Positions 21,973-34,521 of a stretch of 64,000 nt of DNA are shown in pieces (within the stretch, counting starts at the first letter, position 1; each line of letters opens with the position of its first letter). The stretch lies in the NCBI GenBank assembly GCA_032988195.1, contig JANTQE010000018.1, positions 318,184 through 382,183 of the forward strand. Direction: 5' to 3'. Below the pieces are notes generated by a model. It made no database searches and had not been told where the DNA came from. It worked only from the letters and a program-made list of their open reading frames with translations. The DNA comes from Arachnomyces sp. PD_36 (Eukaryota; Ascomycota; Eurotiomycetes; Onygenales; Arachnomycetaceae). The translations under genes and the position numbers were made by a program.

Positions 21973-24900
21973 GGTCGGGTTTGGGATTTGGGGTTTTGAT
22001 ATGTTATAAAGGAGTGATCTGTTGGTGATTAATTTGTAGAATGGTAAGAATCTAATGATTTGGACTGTTCGGACTGAATTGATCACACGAGTTGAAGCTG
22101 AAGACGATGACGATGAGGTGTATTATATTTGTACGGTATGGTATTGGTATTATTCGCGGTTATGCCCTAATTTCCTAATCCATCAAGAGAAGAGTGAACG
22201 ATGGGCAAGATACTATGAAGGGGACCGAAAGAGCATATGTGTAGCCGAAAAGATCGTAAGTACTTTAGGCGAGATATCTGGAAGTAAGTCGTCAAAATAC
22301 TCGGTTCAAAATATGGTGAATTTGGGCGTGCATATGCTCCGTACAAAAGACCGGAAGATAGCTGCCGAATATGACCTTTGGAGAAGCATGAAAAGCAATC
22401 GCACCATTCCGAAGATGGGAGTGGCATTCCCAGAGGTATCCTATAGGGTCTAGAGGAAAATGCAGAGCAACCAGGTGCTCTCAATGTGATGAAGAGGGTT
22501 GTACATGTACTCAAGGAGACTCTTATCGTAGGGCAAGCTTCATATATGAGATCATATTATATCCGCTTGCCCATACGCAGTACGAGCTCTAGCATTGTGG
22601 TTACCGTTACCCCCCACAGCCGTAGAGTAACCTCAAGCAAGGCCCGAAGCAGGAGGGAAGACGACAGATAGCGTATCAATGAGCTTCTGATAAGGTTCAG
22701 GATTCCTGAAGAGGGGTCAAACACCATATTGACAATCGTCGTCATGTCAAACATCATCCAGCGTCTAGACCAGCGTCCATCCTCAGACATACCACTCGCA
22801 ATGATCGAAGAAGTTATCAATCTGCAACTGTTAACTTTATTGAAGCCTTGCCAATAAAACGGGGAGGAGATAAGGATAAGAAGGGTGTAGCTCAAGGAGA
22901 ATGTTGGCCTAAGTTTTGGAACATGCACGCGTTGCATATGTGGAAAGTTTGGCAGAGCCATGGAATTTATTCCAATAACAACACGTCGACTTGCAACCCT
23001 AGATACATATACCCTGAGATATGATGAACCTCGTCGCCGTCTTGTTTTCGTATGCAAAACTCTCTTGCGCCGGAGATGCTGGAAGTACAGGTTTATTCTT
23101 TGAGAAGCGGACACTGCAGTGTGTCCCAGGGGTTTGTAGATGAGCTTGTTCGGATTCTCTAGATTGGGAATCCCTTGACCTCTTACATTTTGATATATCG
23201 GCTTATCGGGGTTTGATTGCGTCAAGTCTTGCGTTTGATACTCGTCGGCTCGACGGGATGTGGATTGTTCGGCCGAGCCCCTCAAGGGAAGGGAAGCGGC
23301 CCCAAACTCGACGGCAAGGGAGAGAGGGTGGGAGGAGGGGGCGGAGACTGAACGCTGGCGGGTCGACCAAAAGCCAAAACGGGCGCACAGACGATGCCGA
23401 AGTTTAAATTTAGAAATCGGTTTCGCGGGTTTGACGGTCTTCGGTTTGCGTGAGCGAAACTTGTGCCTCGTGGTTGTGTTCCCACGCGTGTTAAGTGATT
23501 CTCCTGCCGTTCCTCTCTGGATGGATGCCAGTGCTGTAGATAAAGCGGGTTCACAGGAAGAGAAAACGATCGGAATGAGGATAGAAAATGAAAGAAAGAG
23601 GAAGAAATTCTAGGCTCTCACGCCAACAGGGGTCTGCACGAATATCAACCAGCCCTGTCCTGTCTTGAATCGTCGGAGGTTCGCCCCTGTAAGACTGCAA
23701 GGAAGTCTCAGGGATGATGTGGGTGTCGGACCCACGAGTTTTGACAAAGGTGCTGTCAAACAATGAAGGCGTGCGCCTGGGACATGGCATTGACGGCACC
23801 ACTCTCTTATCTTTGATGAGGGTGTGTTCCCCTGCTGTGGTTTCTCTGCCCTCACCGTCGTGCATACCCCTACATCTAACGGACTGAACGGACCACAATG
23901 TACACCATGCTTGTCGCACCTTGGCCCTGGGGTCCGGTAGTGGGTTTTGGATTCTGGAATATTGATCCGATCCCACCGGACAACCATGAGAGAAAACGGT
24001 TTATGCACGTCGCTTTCTTGACACCATGAAGCGAGGCATGTCCTTTTTTTTTTCTTTTCTTTTCAAAGCGAAGAAACAAAATCCCCGACCGAGTAGCAGC
24101 CGTTGGAATGTCGTCGGAACCGTTAACTCCCTCGTTCGGGCGATTCAGGACGAACGAGAAGGAGGATCGAGACCTCGTGGTGGAGATATTCTTGCTTTCT
24201 CTCATGCAGAAACATATGCAGACCCTCGGTTAGCTTCAAAAGGTTCGGCTTCGGGTGTCAAAGGAGCGATCCTCAAGGTCCATGGTTTCGAACCTGATTG
24301 TAAGGTGGTAGATGTATCTTTATCCTTGGGAGGCTTCAGTTGTCCAGACACCGCAGCCGCCTGTAACTGAGGATCCGGATTCCACCATTCTCTGGGTCCA
24401 CAAAGTTATTATCAAGCGGTCTATAAGGCCTGATAGATACGGTTGCAACTCGTCATCGAAGAGAATATTGGTCGTTGCATATTATCGGGAACTCGTAGTA
24501 AGCAATCCGGGGAGTAAGCGTGCTCTCTCTATCTCTCGGTTATTATGGTGTCCGGCTGATGCCTCGCTCTCTTTTTATATCTTCGCATTCCATTTCTTAT
24601 CGTTATCTTCTTCCCCTTTCCACTGTCCAAGTTTTCGTGGCGATTTCGTATTTAGTTGACATTTCACTCATCGCGACTGGTTGAGCGCAGTGATGCTCAG
24701 ACACTAAGAAGCTCTATCCCAGAGTCCAAACCGTAAATCTCGCCTTTGAAGCAATCAAAAAAAATTGTAGAAAAAAAAGGAATAAAAATAACAGTCAAAA
24801 CGCCACAGGATAATTATGAATGGCATTCTCCCTGATCCCAGAAACTAAAAGCTGAGACTTTCTTGCCCATTATTTGAATTTTAGCTTACTCTGCAGTATT

Positions 24901-25448
24901 AAATCATCTTCTGCTCATCCATTCCTCCTCCATTCAATTGATGCACCCTCAATCGCTCACCTCGTCGCATTTCTCTCCTCGATCGCTCTTCTGTCGCATT
25001 TACGCTCTGGTTAACCCGTCATTCCGATCAAATATCCATTCTTCCTCTACCTCTTTCTTGCTTCAATTCTCGATCCGATCTCTCCTACGCAGAGCTTCCG
25101 TTCCCTCCTATTCCGCAAAGCTTCAATCTCCAACACTCGAATAATCACTACCTCATACCGATAGCGGCGGTTTCGTCATACCCTCCTCATACCCATTGCG
25201 CTCTCCCCAGCTCGATTTACTTAAGACGTACACAATTCTAAGAAAAAAAGAGTGAAAAGAGAAGTCGGAGTTGTGGGAATTTTATCATTCCCCGAGGTGT
25301 TTTTGAACCCCGAGGGCGCGCACCTTTGCGACGGACCATACCCTTCCTCTTCTCGACCTTTTCAATCGTTTTCCTCGGCGACTCCTGTCATACTGGCATT
25401 TATACTGGCGCGTCCAGGTAAAATTGGACTTTTGGGGTTGTTGGCAGA
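21973..25448. other. Gene-poor stretch, 3.5 kb
   Basis: Between the divergent TMA22 and REG1 genes. Apart from the weak candidate at 22557-22790 I see only short unrelated ORFs. From about 24890 the + strand becomes C/T-rich, as expected for the REG1 promoter and leader. No transposase-like or reverse-transcriptase-like segment was noticed. Confidence 0.45.
22557..22790 (-). CDS. Possible small hydrophobic protein (77 residues)
   Basis: A frame from ATG 22788-22790 to TAA at 22557 encodes a short product. It starts M-S-E-D-G-R-W-S-R-R-W, then alternates hydrophobic and basic residues (amphipathic helices such as LIRSSLIRYLSSSLLLRALL) and ends M-G-K-R-I. The open frame extends far upstream without a better start, and I recognise no family. 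It may be a genuine small membrane-associated protein, the last exon of a longer gene, or chance. It is listed only because its composition is more protein-like than the surrounding ORFs. Confidence 0.2.
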   Translation of the reverse strand: MSEDGRWSRRWMMFDMTTIVNMVFDPSSGILNLIRSSLIRYLSSSLLLRALLEVTLRLWGVTVTTMLELVLRMGKRI

Positions 25449-27233
25449 ATGGCCATAGCTATACCTATTCGCCGAGACATGGAGGACGATTTATCTCCGG
25501 ACTGTGCTCGCACTCCGACAAAATCGTTTTCTCGGGGAAACACACCCATTGATCTCAAGACACCTGAGGCGAGGTACTACGAGGCAGACGGTTCCAGTTC
25601 ATTATCGTCTTCGACCGTGTCGTCCGCCCCGACATCCCCCGAAATTACATATACCTCTTTTCCTCTCCCGTCTTCGGAATTTACCGCGTTCGCTTTGGGC
25701 CCCTGCGATGAAGACGATGACTTGGGCCTCCCGTCCTTTGACGGAGAGGATTATTTTAGCCAGGGAAAGGAGTTAGATCCTCCTACCAGCGTGGTCTCGG
25801 ATACCCAGCCCACTTCTTCCCCAGAGACACCGACCTTCCAGGAGCAACAAGAAATCGACCAATCGAACATCCCGAAAACTGCAGGTGATGATAATTCCAT
25901 AGAGATCGAACCCACGTCGCAGGTTGATTATCTCTCTCATGAATGGAAAGAAGAAGAGGTCTGGGCCTCGTGGAGGTACGTTACTTCAAAAAAAGAACGT
26001 TTCCGAGACGCCGTTAGGTTGGAAAATGCGTCGTGGAGGGCGTGGTCGAAGTATAAGAATAACCTCAAGATTGTTACGCCAGAGAGCTTGCGTTGGTAAG
26101 TTATATCCCTTGATGCCGACGAGATTATTTCTGACTTTCTGAGCAGGCGCAAAGATGTTGATGTGACATGGTTATATGGTCCACTCCAAACTTGCCCCAA
26201 GAAGTGCCCAAGTCGGGATTCACGCTCGCCTCCCAGCCGTATCTCCACGTCCAACTCCTTCCTAAAGAAGCCGATTCTTAAGAAGAAATCTGCATCGGAA
26301 GCCATTTTGCAGCGATCTCTATCTACCCACACTCTTTTAAAGCATGCCAGTGCTATAGTTAGAGCCCAGGAACTCAGGGGCTCGAAGAATAGGGCTCCGT
26401 TAGAGAGGTCGGTCTCAGACTTTGCCGTGCCCCTAGTCCGTCATGGTATCGATTCTAGCACCATACCTACGGATACAACACCGTCTGGTATAGTATCCCC
26501 AAGTGGGAAGAGAAGGATCCACTTTAACGATGAAGTCTCTCAATGCATCGCCGTCGAAGCAAAGGACTGTGAAGAAGGGGATCATAACGACGATCCCCAG
26601 CTTTCTGACGATAATGAGATTTCGGATGATGGGTTAGTAACTATGAAGGGATTGCCGTCGAGGACTCCCATCAGCAGTCAGACTACTCCACGGGATCGCT
26701 CCCCGAACGGAAGCAGAACCATCGCGCCGTTGCCGCCAACCACCCTGAAGTGCCGCGAGCCTGAACCCAAAGCACACAGTTTCTGGTCGCTCGCATCAAA
26801 CCTCTCTTCTAGCATCTCATCGAACGTCTCGTTGGGCGCTCCTCGCCTCGCGTCCAACATATTGTCCACCCAAACCCCAAACGCCTCCTCATCCACCCCA
26901 CAGCCTCCACCCTCTACCACCTCATCCGCACCAACACTAGGATCGGGCGACAATTTTTCCCTCAGTGACGACGATTACGATGACTATGACAACCATAACA
27001 ACAACCAGTTCAGGTTTAACTTTACGTGGAACCTACCCCAAACGTCACAAGTACCACCTCAAGGAGGAGCCTGGTTTTCCAACCCTCGCGATGAAGCAGA
27101 AGAGGAGGAAGAAGACGGGCTCTACTTTCCTCCCCCAGCCGTCGACTCCGGCCTGCTCGATCGGGTGGCTGATACGGTGAATACAGCTCGAGATATTGCT
27201 CACGTCATATGGAACGTGGGCTGGCGCCGGTGA
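25449..27233 (+). CDS. REG1: Reg1/Hex2-type regulatory subunit of protein phosphatase 1
   Basis: Exons are 25449-26095 and 26147-27233, giving 577 residues; the 51-base intron splits a Trp codon. The DUF1752-type domain spans the join (about 165-235: E-E-E-V-W-A-S-W-R-Y, then W-R-K-D-V-D-V-T-W-L-Y-G-P), as in yeast Reg1. Near residue 337 lies K-R-R-I-H-F-N-D-E-V, an R-x-x-F type docking motif for the PP1 catalytic subunit, followed by a conserved Q-C-I-A-V-E. In yeast Reg1 directs Glc7 to dephosphorylate Snf1 and maintain glucose repression. The rest is Ser/Pro/Asp-rich and disordered, with an acidic D-D-D-Y-D-D-Y-D patch. The family assignment is good; the glucose-signalling role is inferred from yeast. 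Confidence 0.87.
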
Positions 27234-28270
27234 TGAACGTCAGCGAATCATCGCCTTGTTACTCCGTCGCTGGGTAGAACGCACAAACCGCAGGGGTCCG
27301 CGTTCCCTTGCGCTTTTATTCTTCTTTCTCGGCATTGCTCGAGGTTTTAATATCTTTTTCTTGTATAAATTTATACGGCTTCTTGGAAAACGGGATGGGG
27401 TGCATACGGGCATGTTACGAAATTCGACACGACTGGGTCTGGGAGTTGGCGGGTAGCTTTTTGTCGTTCTTGCTCGCCTTTTTTTGCTCTCAGGAGCTTT
27501 CTTTGGGTGTGTGCATGGGGACTGGATATGTACACTACGGTTAATCATCTTGCGATGCAGGCTACGTACGATCTTCCAATTGAAGACGAGTTAATTGATA
27601 TGAAGTCGTTTTCAACGAAAGAATATGAAGCAAGCAGAGCTTCTAGAATATTAATAGCTATCTATCTACCTTATTTAATTATTCTCGAGACTGTGATTGT
27701 AGCTTTCCAGCCGTAGAGTCTTCTTGTTTCTACTTGCTTCACATTCTGGTTGGTCTCAAATCTGCCTCTTCATCAACGATTGAGGGATATTTGGACTCGA
27801 GGGAATCCCAAATGGCTGGAATTCAGGGGTAAACACCGGCGCTTGGCAGGGTCGTCCCCATAAAACCGTCTTGCAGTGTTCACGGTCCACCAAAAAGAGA
27901 CGCCAAAACGTGAAACTAAAGAGCCCCAAATCGAGATCATTAAACCAACTGCATCTTCCCCGATCTCCTGGGAAAGATTTCGCTGATCATCGACTTCACA
28001 TCTCAAAGTCACTGGGGTCGGCCTTAGGATTAAAAAAAAAAGATCTGAGTCTTTTGCGCGACACCACGCCAATCCAATTGCGACGACGACCAAATTTCTT
28101 GACTATACAAGAAATCCATTCCCAATCCCAATGAGTTAACCCCGCGAACCGTCACAGTTCTCATTCTCTCTGTCCGATCGAATCGATCTTAAGAAAAAAC
28201 ACACCAATTGATTGACCCTCCTCTCCCGCCTTTCCTTACCTTCCACTCCAAAAGCGAACCCACCTACGCA
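27234..28270. other. Intergenic region between REG1 and the ELMO-domain gene
   Basis: 1.04 kb, same-strand neighbours: the REG1 3' flank and then the promoter of the next gene. Only scattered short ORFs on both strands. I see no gene. Confidence 0.5.
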
Positions 28271-30494
28271 ATGGAGAACCTCAACGTCTCCGAACTCGTC
28301 GAACGCCTCGGCAGCGACGAGGACGCCGTGCGCAAAATGGCAGTCTTCAAACTCCAATCTAATATCGGGGATCCGTCGTTCGCGGACGTATTCATTACCG
28401 AAGGGGGGTTGGTCCGGTTGAAGTATTTGGCGCTGCATGCTACGGGGAATACGTTGGCGTATAGTTTGACTTCGTTTGCGAGGTTGCTGGATGTTGATAA
28501 GGGGTGGGAGTTTGTTGAGCAGGAGCTTGTGGAGAGGGTGGGATCGTTCCTTCCCTTTTCGGATTCTAGTTTTTTTTTGAGGAGTTTACTGACTATGTAT
28601 GGGGTTGGGGTTGTGTAGGTTGTCGAACTCATCGTTACGCATCCTCTTGTTAATATCCTTCGCGGCGCCATGTCGATTCTCGTCTCTATCGTTTCGCATC
28701 CACATACCCCAGGCCGCACCTCTGAGCCGCAATTGTTCGGTTTCCGGGCTCTGAAGCCCGCGATTGCTCTATACCCTGAGTTTTTGGAGATGCTGGTTAG
28801 CAGGCTGTCGTCTGCGGATCACGCGCTGTGTGCCAATTCGTTGCAGCTGATTAATTCCTTAATGCGGGATGCGGTTACGAATGACGTTGAGTCGGAATGG
28901 TCGCAGTTTGTGAAGCGGTTGCAGGAATTAGGTGTAATTAAGGCTGTTCATGTCCTTATGCAGGGCTCTGCTTTGCAGGATCTTGCGCATCCACTTTTGG
29001 AGTTCCAGTCGTTGACGAAGGTGCTACTAAGGAAGTGGAGGGAGGTTCCTGTTGAGTTGGAGAAGCCGGACCACCGCAGGGCGTTGAAGGGGCTACATTT
29101 AGCTAGTAATCCTGAGAAACCGGCTGCCGCGGAGAGTGGTGATGATACGAGGAAGTCGAGGAGGCATAATCCCGAGAAGTGGAGGAGGTTGGGATTCGAG
29201 TCGGAGAGTCCGTCGTGGGATTTCCAGGAGATGGGGTATCTTGGTATGATGGATTTGACGGACTATGTGCGGAAGTACCAGGATGAGTTTCAGAAGACGT
29301 TGCTGGAGCAGTCGACGAAGCCGTTTGAGCAGCGCTGTCCGATTGCGAGGGCGTCGTTGGCGGTTACTTCGATCCTGTATGAGCATTTTGAGGTTGAGAA
29401 GTCGGATACGGAGGATGCGAAGAGCTATCTTGTGCTTGAGTCGCGGTCAAATTTTGATAAGATTTTCAAGCCGCCGCTCCTCCATTGGTCGAAGCTACAT
29501 GTTGCTGGGTTACATGCCTTCTTCCGCCTGTGGAAGGCTACTGGTGCAGCGGATGAGGACTTGCCTAAGATCGTCGAGCTTGTGCGCATCCTGATCGAGT
29601 CGGTTGTAGGAGGCGCTTCTCGAACCAAGGACGTGCAGGAGATTGAGGAAGAGATGGGCGAATTTGAATATCAACGGCTGCGAGAACTACAGATGGAATT
29701 GCTGGAGCTAACATACGAGGACGCATGGGGCCAGCATCTACGTCAAGTTCGGGACGAACTTCACCATGAAGCTCTACAGTTCGTCAAGGAACAGAGGATA
29801 CGATGCTTGTTACAGGGTGCTTGGTTTCCTAACGATCTAAGTCATAAACCTGAAGGGGTAAAGGACCCGAAGAGAGGAGCAAGTCAGTATCGATATGTGC
29901 AACTGTCGCATAACCGGAGGTATCTCCACTATGCCGACTTCGAGTCGATGACGGACCAGATTCCGGAACTAGACACTCTTCCTGATAAAAGTATGCCTTC
30001 CAGTTCTCACCCAGACCATATACGTTGCTAACCATCATCCAGTTGACCTATCCGTCGTCTCATCCGTCGTCTCCAATATCTCGGCATCATCCGACGATTC
30101 TTCAGGGGCAACCATCAAAACCCTCCCACAACAATCTACATCCACGAAAATCACAATCCACGGGTACCTCAACCCGCCAAGCTCACCAACAACCGGCGGG
30201 CATAACCGATCCTCCAGCAGAACGACGGAGCGCGAGCACGTCCTACTCACACTCCACCCCCAATCCCACAGCATAGCTTCCGAGTGGCTTGACGGTTTAC
30301 TCATGCTCCTCAACCAACAACCCATCACGGCCGACACGAACAAGTTGGTGAACCTGATCTCAAACTATGGGTTGAAGATCAGGCTACTTAATATCCGGTT
30401 TGATGATGCGACGTTTGTTGGGGAGCCTCCTCAGATACCGAGTCGGGAGGGGCTAGATGAGGAATATCATTACGATATATTTGGGGGAGCTTAG
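28271..30494 (+). CDS. ELMO/CED-12 domain protein
   Basis: Exons are 28271-28537, 28619-29990 and 30043-30494, giving 696 residues. The N-terminal third looks like armadillo-type helices (starting MENLNVSELVERLGSDEDAV). The centre has the ELMO-domain pattern W-R-x-L-G-F...P-x-x-D-F-x-x-x-G-x-L-G-M-x-x-L (WRRLGFESESPSWDF, then GYLGMMDLTDY). The C-terminal part (from about 500) has the strand and Trp pattern of a PH domain (L-L-Q-G-A-W-F, R-Y-V-Q-L-S-H-N-R-R-Y-L-H-Y, ending S-E-W-L-D-G-L-L-M-L-L). Animal ELMO proteins bind DOCK family exchange factors to activate Rac during engulfment and migration. Fungal counterparts are little studied, and a role in polarity or actin control is inference. 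The donor of intron 1 (GTGGGA) is weak, but the join restores a continuous helix. Confidence 0.85.
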
Positions 30495-31163
30495 AAGGTG
30501 TTTTCTCGCAGAGATTCTTACATTTAAAAAGAAACAGTTTCCTATGTCTGGTCAGGTTATGGGGAGGGGTTCTTAGAGTTGGTGGGATGCTACAACGCAG
30601 GGCTACAGTTTGTCCTGCTTTCAATTTTTGTCTACATGTATACTCGGGGGTTCGTACTGGCTTTGCCCCCCCGATATTTATTTTTCCTTCAAGTCTTTGA
30701 TCGTGAGAGATACCCATAGTCCGTACTCGATCTGCTATAGTCAGAACCAATTTTTACAATTTGTTGTATTAGTATATGTATCTACACTGCCTGTGCCATT
30801 ATTTCGTCTAGACAGTGTACTTCATGAATTATCTAGTCGGACAGAATGAAGGATATGTCAAGAGCCCTAGAATCCCCCTTTAGTACAACTGGGATGTTTG
30901 TTTTCCTTTATCGATAAGGGGCAGTTTGCTGCCTTGAACCTCCCATCCAATCACATGTCTCTATCAGAACCTTGTTCCCATCTCGTGTTTCTCCAAACAA
31001 TCCATCGACACCACGACGGTGAGGTGTTTGTTGACGAGGGCACTTTTGAGAATGCAATCTGCTTGGTCAATGGTATGTTAGCTGGAAACCCCTACTTCTA
31101 ATCTAGTCGCCTATCCTAACAAAAGCAATTGCAAGGCCCTGCAGACCCTTCGAACAACCCATA
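30495..31163. other. Intergenic region upstream of RAD17
   Basis: 669 bases between same-strand genes. I see no family-like ORF or structural RNA. Confidence 0.5.
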
Positions 31164-33964
31164 ATGGCCGCTCCACCAGCAAAGCGGCAACGACGATTAG
31201 TCGTTCTCTCATCCGACGATGAGGAGAGCGAGGGAGGCAAATCCAGTACGAAGGGGACGAACTCACAGTTAGAATATGGCCAGGAACCCTTGATATCTGC
31301 CTCCCACTTCTCCCGCCCTTCATCCTCGAAACTTCCCGAATCGTCAACCCTCCTCCCTTCGAGATCCAAACCGAAGCTCCAAACGACAACTAAACCCCAA
31401 CGGCCATTCGGCCGAAGTACATCCACATCTACTCAAGCCAGCCCCACGCCCTCACCAGAGAAGAAAAGGAAGGCTCTTAATAAGAAGGGAAAGAAAGATG
31501 AGCCGGGAGCGCCTACGAAATCACTACATTCATTCTTCCAACCCGCGACGGAGGAGCAGAGGTGGGAGAGGAGGAATGTTGGGGCTGGGTCCGGGCCCGG
31601 GTCGTCGGCGAGGGCGGTTGTAGATGATATTATCGAGGATGGGGAGGGGGATGATTGGATTGAGGACGATTTCTCGGATGATGACTTTCTGGCCATGTCG
31701 CAGAGTTTTGGTGGTGGGAGTTTTGGGGATAGGTCCGTGTCGTCGTCTACGCAGGGGACAGTTCGGGGTGGGAAATCGACGCTTGGGCCGAAGGATACTG
31801 GGGTGCGGAAACCTGTGAGGAGTAATACGAAGAAAAGGTTCATACTACCACCGAGTCCTGTTCCTGAGAAGAAGCAGCCGTCGTTGTCGAAGCCTGTGTC
31901 GGCTCCCGAGGATCTCCAACCCTGGGCGGAGAGGTTTGCTCCGTTGGGGATTGATGAGCTTGCCGTTCATAAGAGGAAAATCACGGACGTGCAGAGGTGG
32001 CTGGAGGATGTGTTCCTCGGGAGAAATAGACGTGTATGTATTCTTCGTCGTTATTTTCTACCTTTCCTCCCCCTTCTTCTATTCACGTTTGTGGGGAATT
32101 GCTGCTTACTTTGTAGAGACTTCTCGTTCTCAGGGGCCCGGCTGGAAGTGGGAAGACGACTACTATTTCGCTACTTTCGAAAGTCCTTGGATATGATATT
32201 ATTGAGTGGAAGAATCCGCTGGGTTCAGAGTATTCTGCTCAGGGGTATACATCCATGTCTTCGCAATTTGAAGAGTTCCTTGGGCGGGGCGATAAGTTCG
32301 GGAGCCTTGACTTAGGCGCGCCTAGTACTCAAGGTACTGAAACTCGAACTTCTACTCCGGCAGGGCGGCGGATAATTCTTCTTGAGGAATTCCCGAGCAC
32401 ACTCAGCCGGACATCGACCCCCTTAATATCTTTCAGATCCGCCCTAATGAGATACCTTGCTGCCAATGTCCCATCCCACGGACTAACCTTTCAATCCACG
32501 GGAAAGGTTAGGGAGTTAAACCCTCCCGTCGTTATCATCGTGTCAGAGACTCTATTGAGTACTACGACAGCGATATCAGATAATTTCACAGCACATCGGT
32601 TACTCGGACCAGAGATATCCAATCATCCAGGTGTCAACATTATCGATTTTAATAGCATTGCGCCAACTATTATGCTGAAAGCATTGAATCTAGTTCTCAA
32701 GAAAGAGGCTCGATGTTCTACGAGAAAAAATGCACCCGGCCCCGCTGTATTGAAGAGACTCTCCGAAATGGGAGACATTCGAAGCGCGGTTTCTTCTCTC
32801 GAGTTCTTATGTATCAGAGGGGACGATGGCGGGGTCTGGGGAGGTAAACCTACTGCCAAGAAGAAGAAGGCCAGCGGAGAAGCCCCGTTGACGGACATGG
32901 AGAAGGAATCGTTAGAGATGGTTTCACAGAGGGAAGCCAGTCTTGGGATATTCCACGCCGTTGGGAAAGTTATGTACAACAAACGCGAGGATCCTGCGAT
33001 TGCGCACGAAAGCCGGATCAGGCTACCGCCACCTCCCGACCACCTCCGTCACCATTCTCGTCCGAAGATTTCCGAGGTTTCGATTGATGATCTGATAAAT
33101 GAGATAGGAACTGATACCCAGACGTTCATTTCTGCGCTTCACGAGAACTATGCACCTTCATGCAATGGCAGCTCGTTCTCTCAGAGTCTCGAAGGTTGTA
33201 TAGAAGCCCTCTCAGAAAGCGACATATTAGGCCCCGATTCAAGCAGGGGGTTGCGAGCAAACCGCGATGGCATTGGCACTGCCCGTGGCTCGTATCAGGG
33301 CTATGGAGCTGGAGTGGACATGCTACGTCAAGATGAGATGAGCTTTCATGTCTCTGTACGGGGGCTACTATTCTCATTGCCGTATCCTGTGAACAGACGA
33401 ATGGCGCCGTCTGGTGGTGGTAATGCAGCGTATAAGATGTTCTATCCTACTTCCTTGCGCTTGTGGAAACAGGTGGAGGAAGTAAGTGGGTTGTTGGATA
33501 CCTGGATGCACCGTGTCACAGACCCACACAGTTCTATCAGACCCGCGATGACGCATCCTGATACGGTATCCGAACGAGAAGGTGTTGGATCATGGAAGAG
33601 TCGTCGGATAGATGGGTCTTCAAATCCAGCTGAGGGCGATGCTGACGAGCCGACAATATCTCGAGCTATGGTGTCTCGGGATGACTTGCTACTCGAACGT
33701 CTCCCCTACCTAGCCAAAATATCTACCGATCAGACGGTCCGAAAAGACTTGGAAAAGATCACACAGTTCGTCGGTATCGGTGGACCGAGTACGGACGAGG
33801 AGTTCGATACCCCGACAGAACAAGGTTTACAACAGTCACCTCAAAAAGTACGGCGGCAGTGGACGAAGCAGAAGTCAAGTGATACGTTTGGACCGAAACT
33901 ACCGCCGTCGGTAGAAGATGGGGTGGAGAAAATGTTTCTTAGTGATGATGATATTGAGGATTAG
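31164..33964 (+). CDS. RAD17: DNA damage checkpoint clamp loader Rad17 (Rad24 homologue)
   Basis: Exons are 31164-32033 and 32117-33964 (83-base intron, phase 0), giving 905 residues. The N-terminus is basic then acidic and disordered (P-P-A-K-R-Q-R-R, S-S-D-D-E-E-S), with a PCNA-box-like L-H-S-F-F. Before the intron is P-W-A-E-R-F-A-P, then the L-A-V-H-K-R-K motif typical of Rad17. Exon 2 opens with Walker A L-R-G-P-A-G-S-G-K-T (Lys near 303), followed by Walker B I-I-L-L-E-E-F-P near 375. An acidic C-terminal tail (FLSDDDIED) follows. Rad17 replaces Rfc1 in a five-subunit complex that loads the 9-1-1 clamp at damaged DNA and so activates ATR/Mec1. The nucleotide site is intact. Confidence 0.93.
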
Positions 33965-34521
33965 GGTATATATCGGGTGGGAGGTTTCTGCAGGGAGAAA
34001 GATTTGGATGTAGAGTAATTACCTTGGATCTGTGTATATAGGGAGGCACTTCCTCGACAGGATGTCAATGAAATTGATCATTCATTCGAGTATTATTTTT
34101 ATTGTCCGTGGACTCGTAGTTTATACATCCAGGATGCATTGACAGATCATCTTCATAGGGCTGAAGCCGGCGATGGCGCTTGCCATAAACGCCAAGATGT
34201 CCATCCATGCCCAACATCTTTCTCGGGAGACGACAGCACATCGAGTCGCAGCCATGAATTAATTGTTCAGATTGGAGGAAAGGCTATAAGACTCGAGAAT
34301 TTTAGCTGGCCTCTTTCACTATGCTACTTTGATTTCGAGTAAAAAACCTCGCATTCCTATACGCAGCGAGGGGAACGGTGAGGTGAGTGAGTGAGTGAGT
34401 GTGCAGATCCCGCGGCGGGCCAATTCGAGGGCCTCTTTCTTGCCCTGCATATTATATCGAAGATCTTCCTTGTTCTCCTGCTAATCTGTATGCTGGAATA
34501 GCGTAGCTCTCTCCAGCGAAT
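33965..34521. other. Intergenic region with a short GTGA repeat
   Basis: 557 bases between RAD17 and YEA4. It contains the tetranucleotide tract described separately. I see no gene. Confidence 0.5.
34383..34401. repeat. (GTGA)n microsatellite
   Basis: About four and a half perfect copies of GTGA roughly 120 bases upstream of the YEA4 start codon. Confidence 0.8.

Noticed and set aside
22055..22453. 132-codon + strand ORF
   Set aside because: No family resemblance, odd Tyr/Trp/Cys pattern and no splice support; overlaps a non-coding gap.
23551..24008. Overlapping minus-strand ORFs of 130-140 codons
   Set aside because: Two frames overlap on the same strand, neither has recognisable motifs or a good start.
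24283..24296. GGTTTCGAACC, another T-loop-like string
   Set aside because: It is a short palindrome without the rest of a tRNA cloverleaf.
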